Below, piece by piece: positions 14,528 through 23,466 of a DNA stretch of 64,000 bases. The DNA comes from Sphaerotilus hippei (GTDB lineage: Bacteria > Pseudomonadota > Gammaproteobacteria > Burkholderiales > Burkholderiaceae_C), in contig NZ_QJJS01000002.1 of the NCBI RefSeq assembly GCF_003201595.1, positions 212,416-276,415 on the forward strand. Reading direction: 5' to 3'. Under the pieces are notes generated by a model. The model made no database searches. It was given only the letters and a program-made list of their open reading frames with translations, and had not been told where the DNA came from. A program made the position numbers and the translations under genes. Numbering within the stretch: the stretch's first letter is position 1; every line of letters starts with the position of its first letter.

Positions 14528-16912
14528 ATGACTTCCCCCCAGCCGATCCCAGAGGACCCGTCGTCCGTGGCCGTTGCACGGCCATCGACGGCACCGCTGA
14601 CGGCGACCCAGGTGGCGGCCATCGACGCGCCGGCCTCCGTGGAGGCCTACACCCGCTGGACCGAGGACGAGCAGGGCAGGACGCTGGGGCAGTCCCGATT
14701 GTTGCTCAGCGGCATGTACTGCGCCGCCTGCTCCGGCCTGATCGAGGACGCGCTGTTGCGCCGCCCGGGCGTGCTGAGCGCCGAGGTCAGCGCGGCCGCC
14801 CAGCGGGCGGTGGTGCTGTGGGATCCGTCCGTCACCCGGGTCTCGGCGCTGATCGAGTCGGTGCAGGGTGCGGGTTATGGCGCTTTCCCCGACACCGGCA
14901 CCCAGGCCGTCGACCTGGCGGCCCGCGAGTCCCGCCAGGCGATGTGGCGCCTGTTCGTGGCCGGTTTCTGCATGATGCAGGTGATGATGTATGCGACGCC
15001 GTCCTACATCGCCGGCCCGGGCCAGATCACCGCCGACATGGCTCAGCTGATGCGCCTGGCCTCCTGGGTGCTCAGCATCCCGGTGCTGGTGTTCGCGGCC
15101 GGGCCGTTCTTCCGGGGGGCCTGGTCGGCGCTCAGGGAGCGCCGCATCGGCATGGACGTGCCGGTGGCGCTGGGCATCGCCGTGACCTTCGTGGCCAGCT
15201 CCGTGGCGACCTTCGATGCCCGCGGCGTGTTCGCCAACGAGGTCTATTTCGATTCGATGACGATGTTCGCCGCCTTCCTGCTGGGCGCTCGCATGCTGGA
15301 GATGCGCGCGCGGCGCCTGGCGGCGCAGTCGCTCGACAGCGTGATGCGGCGCCTGCCCGACGCGGTCGAGCGCCTGCGCGCGGACGGGGGGGTCGAGCTG
15401 GTCGTGCCCGGCGAGCTGCGGGTGGGCGACCGGCTGCGGGTCCAGGTCGGGCAGGCCTTCGCGGCCGATGGCCGGGTCACCGAAGGGCGCACGCAGGTCG
15501 ACGAGGCCATGCTGACGGGCGAGTCCCGCCCGGTCGACCGCGACGTCGGCGAGGAGGTGGCCGCCGGCTGCATCAACCTGGGCGCGCCGGTGGTGGTCGA
15601 GGTGCTCCGGCTGGGCGCGCAGACGCGCTACCAGCGCATCGTCGCGCTGGTCGAGCGCGCGCTGACCGAGCGCCCCGCGCTGCTGCTGAGCGCCGACCGC
15701 ATCGCCGGACCGTTCCTGTGGGGCGTGCTGCTGCTGGCCCTGGTGGCCTTCCTGGTGTGGTGGCAGATCGATCCGTCCCGGGCCGTCTGGGTGGCGGTGG
15801 CGGTGCTGGTCGTGACCTGTCCCTGCGCGCTGTCGCTGGGGGCGCCGGTGGCGATGCTGGCCGCGGCCGGCGAACTCGCCCGGCGCGGCATCCTGGTGCA
15901 GCGCCTCGACGTGCTCGAGGGCCTGACCCGCAGCACCGACTGGGTGTTCGACAAGACCGGAACGCTGACCCAGGACCGGCTGGTGGTCGCCGAGGTCGTG
16001 CCGCTGGCCGCCGCGCCTGCCGCGGCCCGCTCGGCCGACTGGCGTGGCGTGGCCGCTGCGCTGGCGGCCCGGTCGGCCCATCCGCTGGCCCGTGCCGTGG
16101 CGCGGCAGGCGCAGGCCGATGCGCCCTGGGCGGGTGGCGTCGACGAGGTGAACGAGTGGTCCGGCCGCGGCGTCGAGGCCCGGATCGACCTGGGCGGCGT
16201 GGCCTGGTCGTGCCGCCTGGGTGCGCCGGCCTGGTGTGGCGACGCCGAGGGTCAGTCGGTGCAGCGTCCGGTCGTGAGCCTGGCCGTGCTCGATGGCGGG
16301 CGCTGGACGCCGCTGCTGCGCTTCGAGCTCGACGAACTGCTGCGCCCGCACGCGCGCCAAGCCGTGCAGACCCTGTGTGCCGGTGGCCTGCAGGTGCACC
16401 TGCTGTCGGGGGACCGTGCGGCCAGCGTCGAGGCGATGTCGCAGCGCCTGGGCATCGCCCATGTGCATGCGCAATGTGCGCCCGACGACAAGCTGGCGGT
16501 CGTGGCCGACCTGCAGGCCCGCGCCGCGGTGGTGACCATGGTCGGTGACGGCATCAACGACGCCCCGGTGCTGGCCCGTGCCGACGTGTCCATCGCGCTG
16601 GGCAGCGCGGCCGCGCTGACGCAGGCCCGGGCCGACGTGATCGTGCTGTCCGACCGGCTCGACGACCTGCTGATGCTGCAGCGCATGGCGCGCCGCACCG
16701 TGCGCATCGTGCGTCAGAACCTCGTATGGGCGCTGGGGTACAACGTCGTCAGCCTGCCGCTGGCGCTGGTGGGCTGGCTGCCGCCCTGGCTGGCCGGCAT
16801 CGGGATGGCGGCCAGCTCGCTGCTGGTGGTGCTCAACGCCCTGAGGCTGATGCGCGGCAACGAGCGCCCCGCGGACCTCGAGGTCCTGCCCGCCTCACCC
16901 CGAACCGCTTGA
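14528..16912 (+). CDS. ccoI: Copper-transporting P1B ATPase for cbb3 oxidase assembly
   Basis: A 794-residue inner-membrane pump of the CcoI/FixI class, needed to load copper into the CcoN active site. The N-terminal metal-binding domain has C65-A-A-C68. The membrane CPC motif is in VTCPCALSLGAP, the phosphorylated aspartate is in FDKTGTLT, and the hinge is MVGDGINDAP. The ATG at 14528 starts MTSPQPIP. An in-frame GTG 51 bases upstream is less likely. It is followed after 17 bases by ccoS and then ccoNOQP, the usual order in betaproteobacteria. An FNR-type box lies upstream. Confidence 0.94.
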   Translation: MTSPQPIPEDPSSVAVARPSTAPLTATQVAAIDAPASVEAYTRWTEDEQGRTLGQSRLLLSGMYCAACSGLIEDALLRRPGVLSAEVSAAAQRAVVLWDPSVTRVSALIESVQGAGYGAFPDTGTQAVDLAARESRQAMWRLFVAGFCMMQVMMYATPSYIAGPGQITADMAQLMRLASWVLSIPVLVFAAGPFFRGAWSALRERRIGMDVPVALGIAVTFVASSVATFDARGVFANEVYFDSMTMFAAFLLGARMLEMRARRLAAQSLDSVMRRLPDAVERLRADGGVELVVPGELRVGDRLRVQVGQAFAADGRVTEGRTQVDEAMLTGESRPVDRDVGEEVAAGCINLGAPVVVEVLRLGAQTRYQRIVALVERALTERPALLLSADRIAGPFLWGVLLLALVAFLVWWQIDPSRAVWVAVAVLVVTCPCALSLGAPVAMLAAAGELARRGILVQRLDVLEGLTRSTDWVFDKTGTLTQDRLVVAEVVPLAAAPAAARSADWRGVAAALAARSAHPLARAVARQAQADAPWAGGVDEVNEWSGRGVEARIDLGGVAWSCRLGAPAWCGDAEGQSVQRPVVSLAVLDGGRWTPLLRFELDELLRPHARQAVQTLCAGGLQVHLLSGDRAASVEAMSQRLGIAHVHAQCAPDDKLAVVADLQARAAVVTMVGDGINDAPVLARADVSIALGSAAALTQARADVIVLSDRLDDLLMLQRMARRTVRIVRQNLVWALGYNVVSLPLALVGWLPPWLAGIGMAASSLLVVLNALRLMRGNERPADLEVLPASPRTA

Positions 16913-16929
16913 ATCCGACAGGCCCCCGC

Positions 16930-17097
16930 ATGGACATCCTCTTTCTGCTGATCCCCGTGTCGATCGTGCTCGTGCTGCTGATCATGGTCCTGTTCGCCTG
17001 GGCCTTGAAGAGTGGGCAATTCGACGACATCGAAAGCGAGGGGCAGCGGATCTTGAAGACCGATGGCCGACAGGTTGATCGCGGTCAAGCACCCTGA
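16930..17097 (+). CDS. ccoS: cbb3 oxidase assembly protein CcoS
   Basis: A 55-residue single-pass inner-membrane protein. It starts MDILFLLIPVSIVLVLLIMV and then WALKSGQFDDIESEGQRIL, the recognisable CcoS core. CcoS is required for cofactor insertion into cbb3 oxidase. It lies between ccoI and ccoN, as in other proteobacteria. An FNR-type box lies inside its last codons, upstream of ccoN. Confidence 0.93.
   Translation: MDILFLLIPVSIVLVLLIMVLFAWALKSGQFDDIESEGQRILKTDGRQVDRGQAP
17075..17088 (+). promoter_or_regulatory. FNR-type box upstream of ccoN
   Basis: TTGATCGCGGTCAA matches TTGAT-N4-ATCAA in nine of ten fixed positions. It lies within the 3' end of ccoS and is centred 76 bases before the ccoN ATG. 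An activating FNR site at -41.5 would place the transcript start near 17123, leaving a short leader with the AAGGAG ribosome binding site. Confidence 0.65.
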
Positions 17098-17157
17098 GCA
17101 ACCCGTGACAAAAAATCTCATTCGCAAGGACGGAGCAGACTCCAAGGAGCACAACCA

Positions 17158-18597
17158 ATGTCTATAACTTCACAAACGGCTCGCCCGGTATACACGGACT
17201 CGACCGTCAGGCTATTTGCCCTGGCTTCGGTGCTGTGGGGCGTGGTGGGCATGCTGGTGGGGGTGATCATCGCCTCCCAGCTGGCATGGCCTGAACTCAA
17301 CTTCGGTATTCCGTGGCTCAGCTACGGTCGCTTGCGGCCGTTGCACACCAACGCGGTGATCTTCGCGTTCGGTGGCTGCGCGCTGTTCGCCACCAGCTAT
17401 CACGTGGTGCAACGCACCTGCCAGACCCGCCTGTTCATGCCCGGACTGGCCCAGTTCACCTTCTGGGGCTGGCAGCTGGTCATCGTGCTGGCGGCCATCT
17501 CCCTGCCGCTGGGCTACACCCAGGGCAAGGAATACGCTGAACTCGAATGGCCGATCGACATCCTGATCGCCGTGGTGTGGGTCTCCTACGCCGTCGTGTT
17601 CTTCGGCACGGTGGGCATCCGCAAGGTCCGTCACATCTACGTGGCGAACTGGTTCTTCGGTGCCTTCATCATCGCCGTGGCCCTGCTGCACATCGTCAAC
17701 AGCGCCGTGATCCCGGTGTCGCTGACCAAGAGCTACTCGGTCTACGCCGGCGTGCAGGACGCGATGGTGCAATGGTGGTACGGCCACAATGCGGTCGGCT
17801 TCTTCCTGACCGCCGGCTTCCTGGGCATGATGTACTACTACATCCCCAAGCAGGCCGAGCGTCCGGTGTACTCCTATCGCCTGTCGATCGTGCACTTCTG
17901 GGCGCTGATCTTCACCTACATGTGGGCGGGCCCGCACCATCTGCACTACACGGCGCTGCCGGACTGGACGCAGTCGGTGGGCATGATCTTCTCGCTGGTG
18001 CTGCTGGCTCCCTCCTGGGGCGGCATGATCAACGGCATCATGACCCTGTCGGGTGCGTGGCACAAGCTGCGTGACGACCCGATCCTGAAGTTCCTGATCG
18101 TCTCGCTGTCGTTCTACGGCATGTCGACCTTCGAAGGTCCGATGATGTCCATCAAGACCGTCAACGCGCTGTCGCACTACACCGACTGGACCGTCGGCCA
18201 CGTGCACTCCGGCGCCCTGGGCTGGGTGGGCATGGTGTCGATCGGCTCGCTGTACTACCTGATCCCGCGCATGTTCGGTCGCAAGACGATGTACAGCATG
18301 CGTGCGGTCGAGCTGCACTTCTGGGTCGCCACCATCGGCATCGTGCTCTACATCGCCGCGATGTGGATCGCCGGCGTCATGCAGGGCCTGATGTGGCGTG
18401 CGGTCAACCCGGACGGCACGCTGGTCTACAGCTTCGTCGAGAGCGTCAAGGCCACCTATCCGTTCTACGTGATCCGCGTCGCCGGTGGTGTCCTGTACCT
18501 CACGGGCATGCTGCTGATGGCCTGGAACTCGGTCATGACGGTGCGCTCGGGCAAGGTTGAATCGACGCCCATCCCCCTGGCTGTCGCCCACGCCTGA
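17158..18597 (+). CDS. ccoN: cbb3-type cytochrome c oxidase subunit I
   Basis: A 479-residue catalytic subunit with about twelve membrane helices. It carries the low-spin heme b, heme b3 and CuB and reduces O2 to water under low oxygen. Heme ligand H63 is in [10 protein letters not shown]. The CuB histidines are in WYGHNAVGF and GPHHLHY. The final heme histidines are in [12 protein letters not shown]. The ATG at 17158 follows an AAGGAG ribosome binding site. It is the first structural gene of ccoNOQP and 20 bases ahead of ccoO. Confidence 0.98.
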   Translation: MSITSQTARPVYTDSTVRLFALASVLWGVVGMLVGVIIASQLAWPELNFGIPWLSYGRLRPLHTNAVIFAFGGCALFATSYHVVQRTCQTRLFMPGLAQFTFWGWQLVIVLAAISLPLGYTQGKEYAELEWPIDILIAVVWVSYAVVFFGTVGIRKVRHIYVANWFFGAFIIAVALLHIVNSAVIPVSLTKSYSVYAGVQDAMVQWWYGHNAVGFFLTAGFLGMMYYYIPKQAERPVYSYRLSIVHFWALIFTYMWAGPHHLHYTALPDWTQSVGMIFSLVLLAPSWGGMINGIMTLSGAWHKLRDDPILKFLIVSLSFYGMSTFEGPMMSIKTVNALSHYTDWTVGHVHSGALGWVGMVSIGSLYYLIPRMFGRKTMYSMRAVELHFWVATIGIVLYIAAMWIAGVMQGLMWRAVNPDGTLVYSFVESVKATYPFYVIRVAGGVLYLTGMLLMAWNSVMTVRSGKVESTPIPLAVAHA

Positions 18598-18617
18598 ACG
18601 GACCTGGAGAAAACAAC

Positions 18618-19244
18618 ATGGCTGACAAGAACCACGCCGTCGGCGGTCACGAGCGCATCGAGACCTCCAACTTCCTGATGATCGTGCTCACGCTGCTGAC
18701 GGTCATCTGGGGCGGCATCACCGAAATCGTTCCGCTGTTTTTCCAGCGCTCCACCACCGAAGCGGTCGAAGGCCTCAAGCCCTACACCGCGCTGCAGCTG
18801 GCCGGTCGTGACGTCTACCTGCGCGAGGGCTGCTACAACTGCCACTCGCAGATGATCCGTCCCTTCCGTGCCGAGACGCTGCGCTACGGCAACATCTCGC
18901 TGGCCGGTGAGTTCGTCTACGACCACCCCTTCCAGTGGGGCTCCAAGCGCACCGGTCCCGACCTGCATCGCGTGGGCGGCAAGTACAGCGACGAATGGCA
19001 TCGCATCCACCTGAACAACCCGCGTGATCTGGTGCCCGAGTCGAACATGCCCGCCTACTCCTGGCTGAACACCGGGATGATCGTGCCTGCCGACGTGGGC
19101 CCGAAGATGGCGGCGCTGCGCAAGGTCGGCGTGCCCTACACCGACGACGAGATCGCCAAGGCGGCCGAAGACGTCAAGGGCAAGACCGAAATGGAGGCGG
19201 TGATCGCCTACCTGCAGGTGCTCGGCACGGCCAACAACAAGTGA
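18618..19244 (+). CDS. ccoO: cbb3-type oxidase subunit II, monoheme cytochrome c
   Basis: A 208-residue membrane-anchored c-type cytochrome. An N-terminal helix ([17 protein letters not shown]) is followed by the heme c site C72-Y-N-C75-H76. The methionine of [10 protein letters not shown] is the likely axial ligand. It passes electrons from CcoP to CcoN on the periplasmic side. GGAG precedes the ATG, and the length matches the family. Confidence 0.97.
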   Translation: MADKNHAVGGHERIETSNFLMIVLTLLTVIWGGITEIVPLFFQRSTTEAVEGLKPYTALQLAGRDVYLREGCYNCHSQMIRPFRAETLRYGNISLAGEFVYDHPFQWGSKRTGPDLHRVGGKYSDEWHRIHLNNPRDLVPESNMPAYSWLNTGMIVPADVGPKMAALRKVGVPYTDDEIAKAAEDVKGKTEMEAVIAYLQVLGTANNK

Positions 19245-19251
19245 GGCTGAC

Positions 19252-19425
19252 ATGGATGTGAATTTCCTGCGCAGCATGGTGACGGTCGGCTTCTTCGCCG
19301 CATTCCTGGGCATCATCGCCTGGGCCTATTCGAAGAAGAACCGTCAGGACTTTGACGACGCGGCGGCGCTGCCTTTCCAGGCCGACGACACCGCGTCCGC
19401 AACGATCGGAGGCGCTCGTGAGTGA
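19252..19425 (+). CDS. ccoQ: cbb3-type oxidase subunit CcoQ
   Basis: A 57-residue single-helix protein, MDVNFLRSMVTVGFFAAF and onward, with a charged KKNRQDFDDAA segment after the helix, as expected for CcoQ. It stabilises the cbb3 complex. It starts seven bases after the ccoO stop and overlaps ccoP by eight bases. Confidence 0.93.
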   Translation: MDVNFLRSMVTVGFFAAFLGIIAWAYSKKNRQDFDDAAALPFQADDTASATIGGARE

Positions 19426-20350
19426 CTTCTTCAACAACGGATGGTCTCTCTTCATCATGGCCGTCGTCGGTGGCGGCCTGCTGTTCTGCGTGTTCGTGCT
19501 GGCCGTGGCCAGCAAGCGCAAGGTCATGGCCAATGACAACACGACAGGCCACGTCTGGGACGAGAACCTTCAGGAACTGAACAACCCGCTGCCGCGCTGG
19601 TGGATGGGCCTGTTCGTGATCACCATCGTCTTCGCGGTGCTCTACCTGACGCTCTATCCGGGCTTCGGCAATGTCAGCGGTCAGCTCAAGTGGAGCAGCA
19701 AGGGCCAGTACGTCGCCGAGAAGGAAAAGGCGCTGGAAGCCCTGAAGCCGGTCTATGCCCGTTTCGACAACATGCCGGTGGAAGCCCTCGCGGGTGACGC
19801 GCAGGCCATGGGCATCGGCGAGCGCCTGTTCGCCAACAACTGCGCCGGTTGCCACGGCTCGGATGCCCGCGGCAGCAAGGGCTTTCCGAACCTGACCGAC
19901 AAGGACTGGCTGTATGGTGGTGCCCACGAAACCATCATCGAGACCATCACCAAGGGCCGGCAGGGCATGATGCCCGTCATGGCGCCCGCGGTGGGAAGCC
20001 CCGAAGATGTGCGCAACGTTGCCAACTACGTGCTGAGCCTGTCCGGCAGCGCCCACAACAGCATCGCTGCCCAGCTGGGCAAGTCGAAGTTCGGTGTGTG
20101 CGCGGCTTGTCACGGTCCGGATGGCAAGGGCAACCAAGCCCTTGGCGCTCCGAACCTGACCGACAAGGTCTGGCTGCACGGCTGGGGTGAGTCGGCGATC
20201 GTGTCCATGGTCACGAACGGCAAGACCAACATGATGCCGCAGCACGCCAGCCGCCTGTCGCCGGAGCAGATCCGCGTGCTGGCAGCCTACGTCTGGAGCT
20301 TGTCCAACAAGCCGGGCGCGAAGACCGCGATGGTGACGACCGCGCAGTAA
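19418..20350 (+). CDS. ccoP: cbb3-type oxidase subunit III, diheme cytochrome c
   Basis: A 310-residue membrane-anchored diheme cytochrome. The N-terminal domain has two hydrophobic segments (about 10-30 and 62-80). Two heme c sites follow, C142-A-G-C145-H146 and C228-A-A-C231-H232, with methionines in GMMPVMAP and NMMPQHAS as candidate axial ligands. It accepts electrons from soluble cytochromes. The start is a GTG at 19418 with GGAGG six bases upstream, overlapping the end of ccoQ. A strong terminator follows 19 bases after the stop. Confidence 0.97.
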   Translation: MSDFFNNGWSLFIMAVVGGGLLFCVFVLAVASKRKVMANDNTTGHVWDENLQELNNPLPRWWMGLFVITIVFAVLYLTLYPGFGNVSGQLKWSSKGQYVAEKEKALEALKPVYARFDNMPVEALAGDAQAMGIGERLFANNCAGCHGSDARGSKGFPNLTDKDWLYGGAHETIIETITKGRQGMMPVMAPAVGSPEDVRNVANYVLSLSGSAHNSIAAQLGKSKFGVCAACHGPDGKGNQALGAPNLTDKVWLHGWGESAIVSMVTNGKTNMMPQHASRLSPEQIRVLAAYVWSLSNKPGAKTAMVTTAQ

Positions 20351-20368
20351 GGCTTGCGCCTCTGCACG

Positions 20369-20403
20369 ACACGGCGTCCGAGCAGTCGAACGCCGTGTTT
20401 TTT
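20369..20403 (+). terminator. Terminator after ccoNOQP
   Basis: A perfect 9-bp stem (ACACGGCGT/ACGCCGTGT) with a 12-base loop is followed by a run of T residues, between ccoP and ccoG. Confidence 0.9.
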
Positions 20404-20419
20404 ATTTGCAAAGTAGGTC

Positions 20420-21865
20420 ATGGACAACAGCAGCACGCCAGCTCGATCGGCTTCGACGGATGACTCCGTCGAGGTCGTCTCTCTCTACGCCAAGACCAAG
20501 AAGATCTACCCTCGATCCGTGACCGGGTGGTTCGCGTCCTGGCGCTGGGTGTTCGTCTGGTTGACGCAGATCGTCTACTACGCGACGCCGTGGCTGCTCT
20601 GGAACGACCGCCAGGCGGTGCTGTTCGACCTGGGCACGCGGCGTTTCTACATCTTCGGCCTGGTGCTGCACCCGCAGGACTTCATCTACCTGACGGGGCT
20701 GCTGATCATCAGCGCCTATCTGCTGTTCCTCTTCACGGCGGTGGCCGGTCGGGTCTGGTGCGGCTATGCCTGCCCCCAGACGGTCTACACCGAGATCTTC
20801 CTGTGGATCGAGGAGAAGATCGAAGGCAACCGCATCAAGCGCATGAAGCTGGACGAAGGTCCGTGGACGGCCGAGAAGTGGGCCCGCAAGGGCGGCAAGC
20901 AGCTGGCCTGGACGCTGTTCTCGCTCTGGACTGGCTTCACCTTCGTCGGCTACTTCACGCCCATCCACACGCTGGTCGCCGAGGCGATGAGCCTGGGCTT
21001 CGGGCCCTGGGAGTGGTTCTGGGTGCTGTTCTACGCCTTCGCGACCTATGGCAATGCCGGTCACATGCGTGAGCAGGTCTGCAAGTACATGTGTCCGTAC
21101 GCCCGCTTCCAGAGCGTGATGTTCGACAAGGACACGCTGGTCATCAGCTACGACACCGCCCGCGGCGAGCCGCGCGGTTCCCGCAGCCGCAAGGCCGATC
21201 CGGCCAAGGTCGGCCTGGGTTCGTGCGTCGACTGCGGTCTGTGCGTGCAGGTCTGCCCGACCGGCATCGACATCCGCCAGGGGCTGCAGTACGAGTGCAT
21301 CGGCTGCGCCGCGTGCATCGACGTCTGCGATGGCGTGATGGACAAGATGGGCTACGAGAAGGGCCTGATCCGCTACGCCACCCAGAACGGACTGGCCAAC
21401 GGCTGGACCCGCGCGCAGATGATGCGCCGTGCGCTGCGCCCGCGCGTGCTGGTCTACACCGGGATACTCCTGTTGATCGTCGGCGCCGTGGGCCTGAGCA
21501 TCTGGCAACGCTCACCGTTCAAGGTGGACATCGTGCGAGACCGGGCCTCGCTGGCGCGCCAGGTCGAGGACGGTCGCATCGAGAACGTCTACCGCCTGCA
21601 GATCATGAATGCGACCGAAGCCAGCCAGACCTACCGCGTGGCCGTCGAAGGACTGGCCGATGCCTCCGTGCCCGAGTTCTCCGACGTGGTGCTCGGCCCG
21701 GCCGAGGCCCGCTGGATCACCGTCAGCGTGCAGATCCCGTTCGAGCGGGCGCAGCAGGCCGGTGCCGGGGTGCATCCGATCTTCTTCGACGTGCAGCAGG
21801 TGCAGGGTGATGGCTCGTTGCCCGCCCTGGTGCGAGAGAAATCCACGTTCATGATTCCGCGCTGA
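20420..21865 (+). CDS. ccoG: cbb3 oxidase accessory iron-sulfur protein CcoG
   Basis: A 481-residue membrane protein of the CcoG/FixG/RdxA family, linked to copper reduction and cbb3 maturation. N-terminal membrane segments carry WCGYACPQTVYTEIF near residue 113. Two ferredoxin-type cysteine clusters (CVDCGLCVQVCP and CIGCAACIDVC) follow. After another membrane helix (about 340-360), the C-terminal Ig-like domain is periplasmic. It lies behind the ccoP terminator, so it needs read-through or its own promoter. Two small membrane genes follow closely. Confidence 0.95.
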   Translation: MDNSSTPARSASTDDSVEVVSLYAKTKKIYPRSVTGWFASWRWVFVWLTQIVYYATPWLLWNDRQAVLFDLGTRRFYIFGLVLHPQDFIYLTGLLIISAYLLFLFTAVAGRVWCGYACPQTVYTEIFLWIEEKIEGNRIKRMKLDEGPWTAEKWARKGGKQLAWTLFSLWTGFTFVGYFTPIHTLVAEAMSLGFGPWEWFWVLFYAFATYGNAGHMREQVCKYMCPYARFQSVMFDKDTLVISYDTARGEPRGSRSRKADPAKVGLGSCVDCGLCVQVCPTGIDIRQGLQYECIGCAACIDVCDGVMDKMGYEKGLIRYATQNGLANGWTRAQMMRRALRPRVLVYTGILLLIVGAVGLSIWQRSPFKVDIVRDRASLARQVEDGRIENVYRLQIMNATEASQTYRVAVEGLADASVPEFSDVVLGPAEARWITVSVQIPFERAQQAGAGVHPIFFDVQQVQGDGSLPALVREKSTFMIPR

Positions 21866-21917
21866 ACTCGCCGAGCGAGCGCGGATCCCATACACCAAGC
21901 CATCGATTGGAAAACTG

Positions 21918-22190
21918 ATGAATCAAGCCGTGAACAGCCTCTCCAGCCCATCGCCTGCCGCCGAGCCCTGGTGGCGTGTCGGCACGGTGTGGCTGGTCAT
22001 CGCCGGTCCCCTGGTGGTGGTGGTGGCGTCCTTCATCACCCTGGGCCTGGCCATCACCCATCCCGACCCGGTGCTCGAGCCGACGCAGGCCGGTGGATCC
22101 ACGGTGTCGTCGACCCAGTCGTCGGCGAAGGACGCGGCCCACCTGCCGGCCATCCAGGGACGCAACCACGCAGCCACAGGAGGCAAATAG
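21918..22190 (+). CDS. Small FixH/CcoH-like membrane protein
   Basis: A 90-residue protein with one membrane segment (about 22-46). The region WWRVGTVWLVIAGPLVVVV and the following HPDPVLE recall the start of FixH/CcoH, the cbb3 assembly factor. The usual periplasmic domain (about 100 further residues) is missing and is replaced by a short Ser/Ala/Gly-rich tail. It lies 52 bases after ccoG, where ccoH is normally found. I read it as a short or divergent CcoH, not a proven one. Confidence 0.7.
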   Translation: MNQAVNSLSSPSPAAEPWWRVGTVWLVIAGPLVVVVASFITLGLAITHPDPVLEPTQAGGSTVSSTQSSAKDAAHLPAIQGRNHAATGGK

Positions 22191-22192
22191 CC

Positions 22193-22492
22193 ATGGGCAA
22201 CGTCGAAGGCAACTATCCACCCGACCCGGATCTGGTCACGCTCAATCCGTTCTGGCAGCGCGCTGCCGCAGTGCTCTGGCCCTCGTTCCTGATGGCCGGG
22301 GTCCTGGAGATGCTGGTGTTTGCCTTCGTCGATCCTGCCGACCTGCGCTGGCTGGGCGGATCCGAGCTGGCGATCGGCAGCAGTGCCGTCTACACGCTGG
22401 CCTTCCTGCTGTTCTGGTGGATCATCTCGCTGGCCGGCGGGGTGACCCAGCTGCTCAGCCAGGACCCTCACCTCGAGGTGCTGCACCGCTGA
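22193..22492 (+). CDS. Two-helix membrane protein of the cco cluster
   Basis: A 99-residue protein starting two bases after the previous stop, with GGAGG upstream. It has two hydrophobic segments (AAAVLWPSFLMAGVLEMLV and AVYTLAFLLFWWIISLAGG). I recognise no characterised family. The tight linkage to ccoG and the FixH-like gene suggests a role in cbb3 assembly or stability. A palindromic terminator follows. Confidence 0.75.
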   Translation: MGNVEGNYPPDPDLVTLNPFWQRAAAVLWPSFLMAGVLEMLVFAFVDPADLRWLGGSELAIGSSAVYTLAFLLFWWIISLAGGVTQLLSQDPHLEVLHR

Positions 22493-22499
22493 AGCGCAC

Positions 22500-22531
22500 A
22501 TGACAAAGGGCCCCGCGGGGCCCTTTGTCAT
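22500..22531. terminator. Bidirectional terminator between cco cluster and fnr
   Basis: A perfect 32-base palindrome has 16-base arms (left arm ATGACAAAGGGCCCCG). A-rich and T-rich flanks lie within the stem. It separates convergent genes ending at 22492 and 22556 and could serve both. Confidence 0.85.
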
Positions 22532-22555
22532 CCGGGAAGCCGGGTGGTGCCGGCT

Positions 22556-23302
22556 TCAGCAGTGGGCGCCGTTGACGACCCGCTGCAGCGCATCCTGGTC
22601 GAGGATGCGGATGTCGCGCTGCTTGACCTCCAGGATGCCTTCTTCCTGGAACTTCGAGAACGTGCGGCTGACCGTCTCGAGCTTCAGGCCCAGGTAGCTG
22701 CCGATCTCCTCGCGGGTCATGCGCAGCACCAGCGCCGAGGCGGAGAAGCCGCGCGCCTGCAGGCGCTGCGTCAGGTTCAGCAGGAAAGCGGCCAGCCGCT
22801 CCTCGGCGCGCATGCTGCCCAGCAGCAGCATCACGCCATGATCGCGCACGATCTCGCGGCTCATGATCTTGTGGAACTGGTGCTGCAGCAGCGTGAACTC
22901 GCGCGACAGCGACTCGAGCTGGCTGTAGGGGATCAGGCAGACCTGCGAATCCTCGAGCGCGATGGCATCGCAGGAATGCTTGTCGGTGCTGATGCCGTCC
23001 AGGCCGATCAGCTCGCCGGCCATCTGGAAGCCGGTGACCTGCTCCCGTCCGTCGGAGGCGGAGATCACCGTCTTGAAGAAGCCGGTGCGCACCGCGTACA
23101 GCGCCGCGAACGGCTCGCCGGCGTGGAACAGGCTGTCACCGCGCTTGACGATGCGTCGGGTGCTGACCATGTCGTCGAGCGATTGCATCTCGTCGTCGGA
23201 CAGACCCACCGGCAGGCACAGCTCCCGCAGGTTGCAGGCGGAGCAGGCCACCTTCAGGGCATCGAGTCGGGGAGTGGGGAGGGTCGCGTTCGTCATGGGC
23301 AT
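22556..23302 (-). CDS. fnr: FNR-type oxygen-sensing transcription regulator
   Basis: A 248-residue Crp/Fnr-family regulator. Cysteines C20, C23, C29 and C111 match the four [4Fe-4S] ligands of E. coli FNR, so oxygen sensing is predicted. The cyclic-nucleotide-like beta-roll occupies about 30-150. The helix-turn-helix recognition helix includes ETVSRTFS, the E-S-R pattern of FNR that reads TTGAT half-sites. Such boxes occur near ccoI, ccoN and hemN in this window. A second ATG, two codons in, is an alternative start. It is divergent from hemN. Confidence 0.95.
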   Translation of the reverse strand: MPMTNATLPTPRLDALKVACSACNLRELCLPVGLSDDEMQSLDDMVSTRRIVKRGDSLFHAGEPFAALYAVRTGFFKTVISASDGREQVTGFQMAGELIGLDGISTDKHSCDAIALEDSQVCLIPYSQLESLSREFTLLQHQFHKIMSREIVRDHGVMLLLGSMRAEERLAAFLLNLTQRLQARGFSASALVLRMTREEIGSYLGLKLETVSRTFSKFQEEGILEVKQRDIRILDQDALQRVVNGAHC

Positions 23303-23416
23303 CGATTATGAAGGTGCCAGGGTGGGGCCGAGTCGATTTTCGTCCTCCGAGCCGGGCTCCGGAAGGGGTGACGACGTCAACGGATCGCATTCTTGAAGGC
23401 CGACGCTGAATGTTGC

Positions 23417-23430
23417 TTGAGCCATGTCAA
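23417..23430 (+). promoter_or_regulatory. FNR-like box upstream of hemN
   Basis: TTGAGCCATGTCAA fits TTGAT-N4-ATCAA with two mismatches. It is centred 43 bases before the first likely hemN ATG, between divergent fnr and hemN. Confidence 0.5.
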
Positions 23431-23466
23431 GGTGAGGGAGGCGGGGCAGGCGGCACAGTCGCTGCC

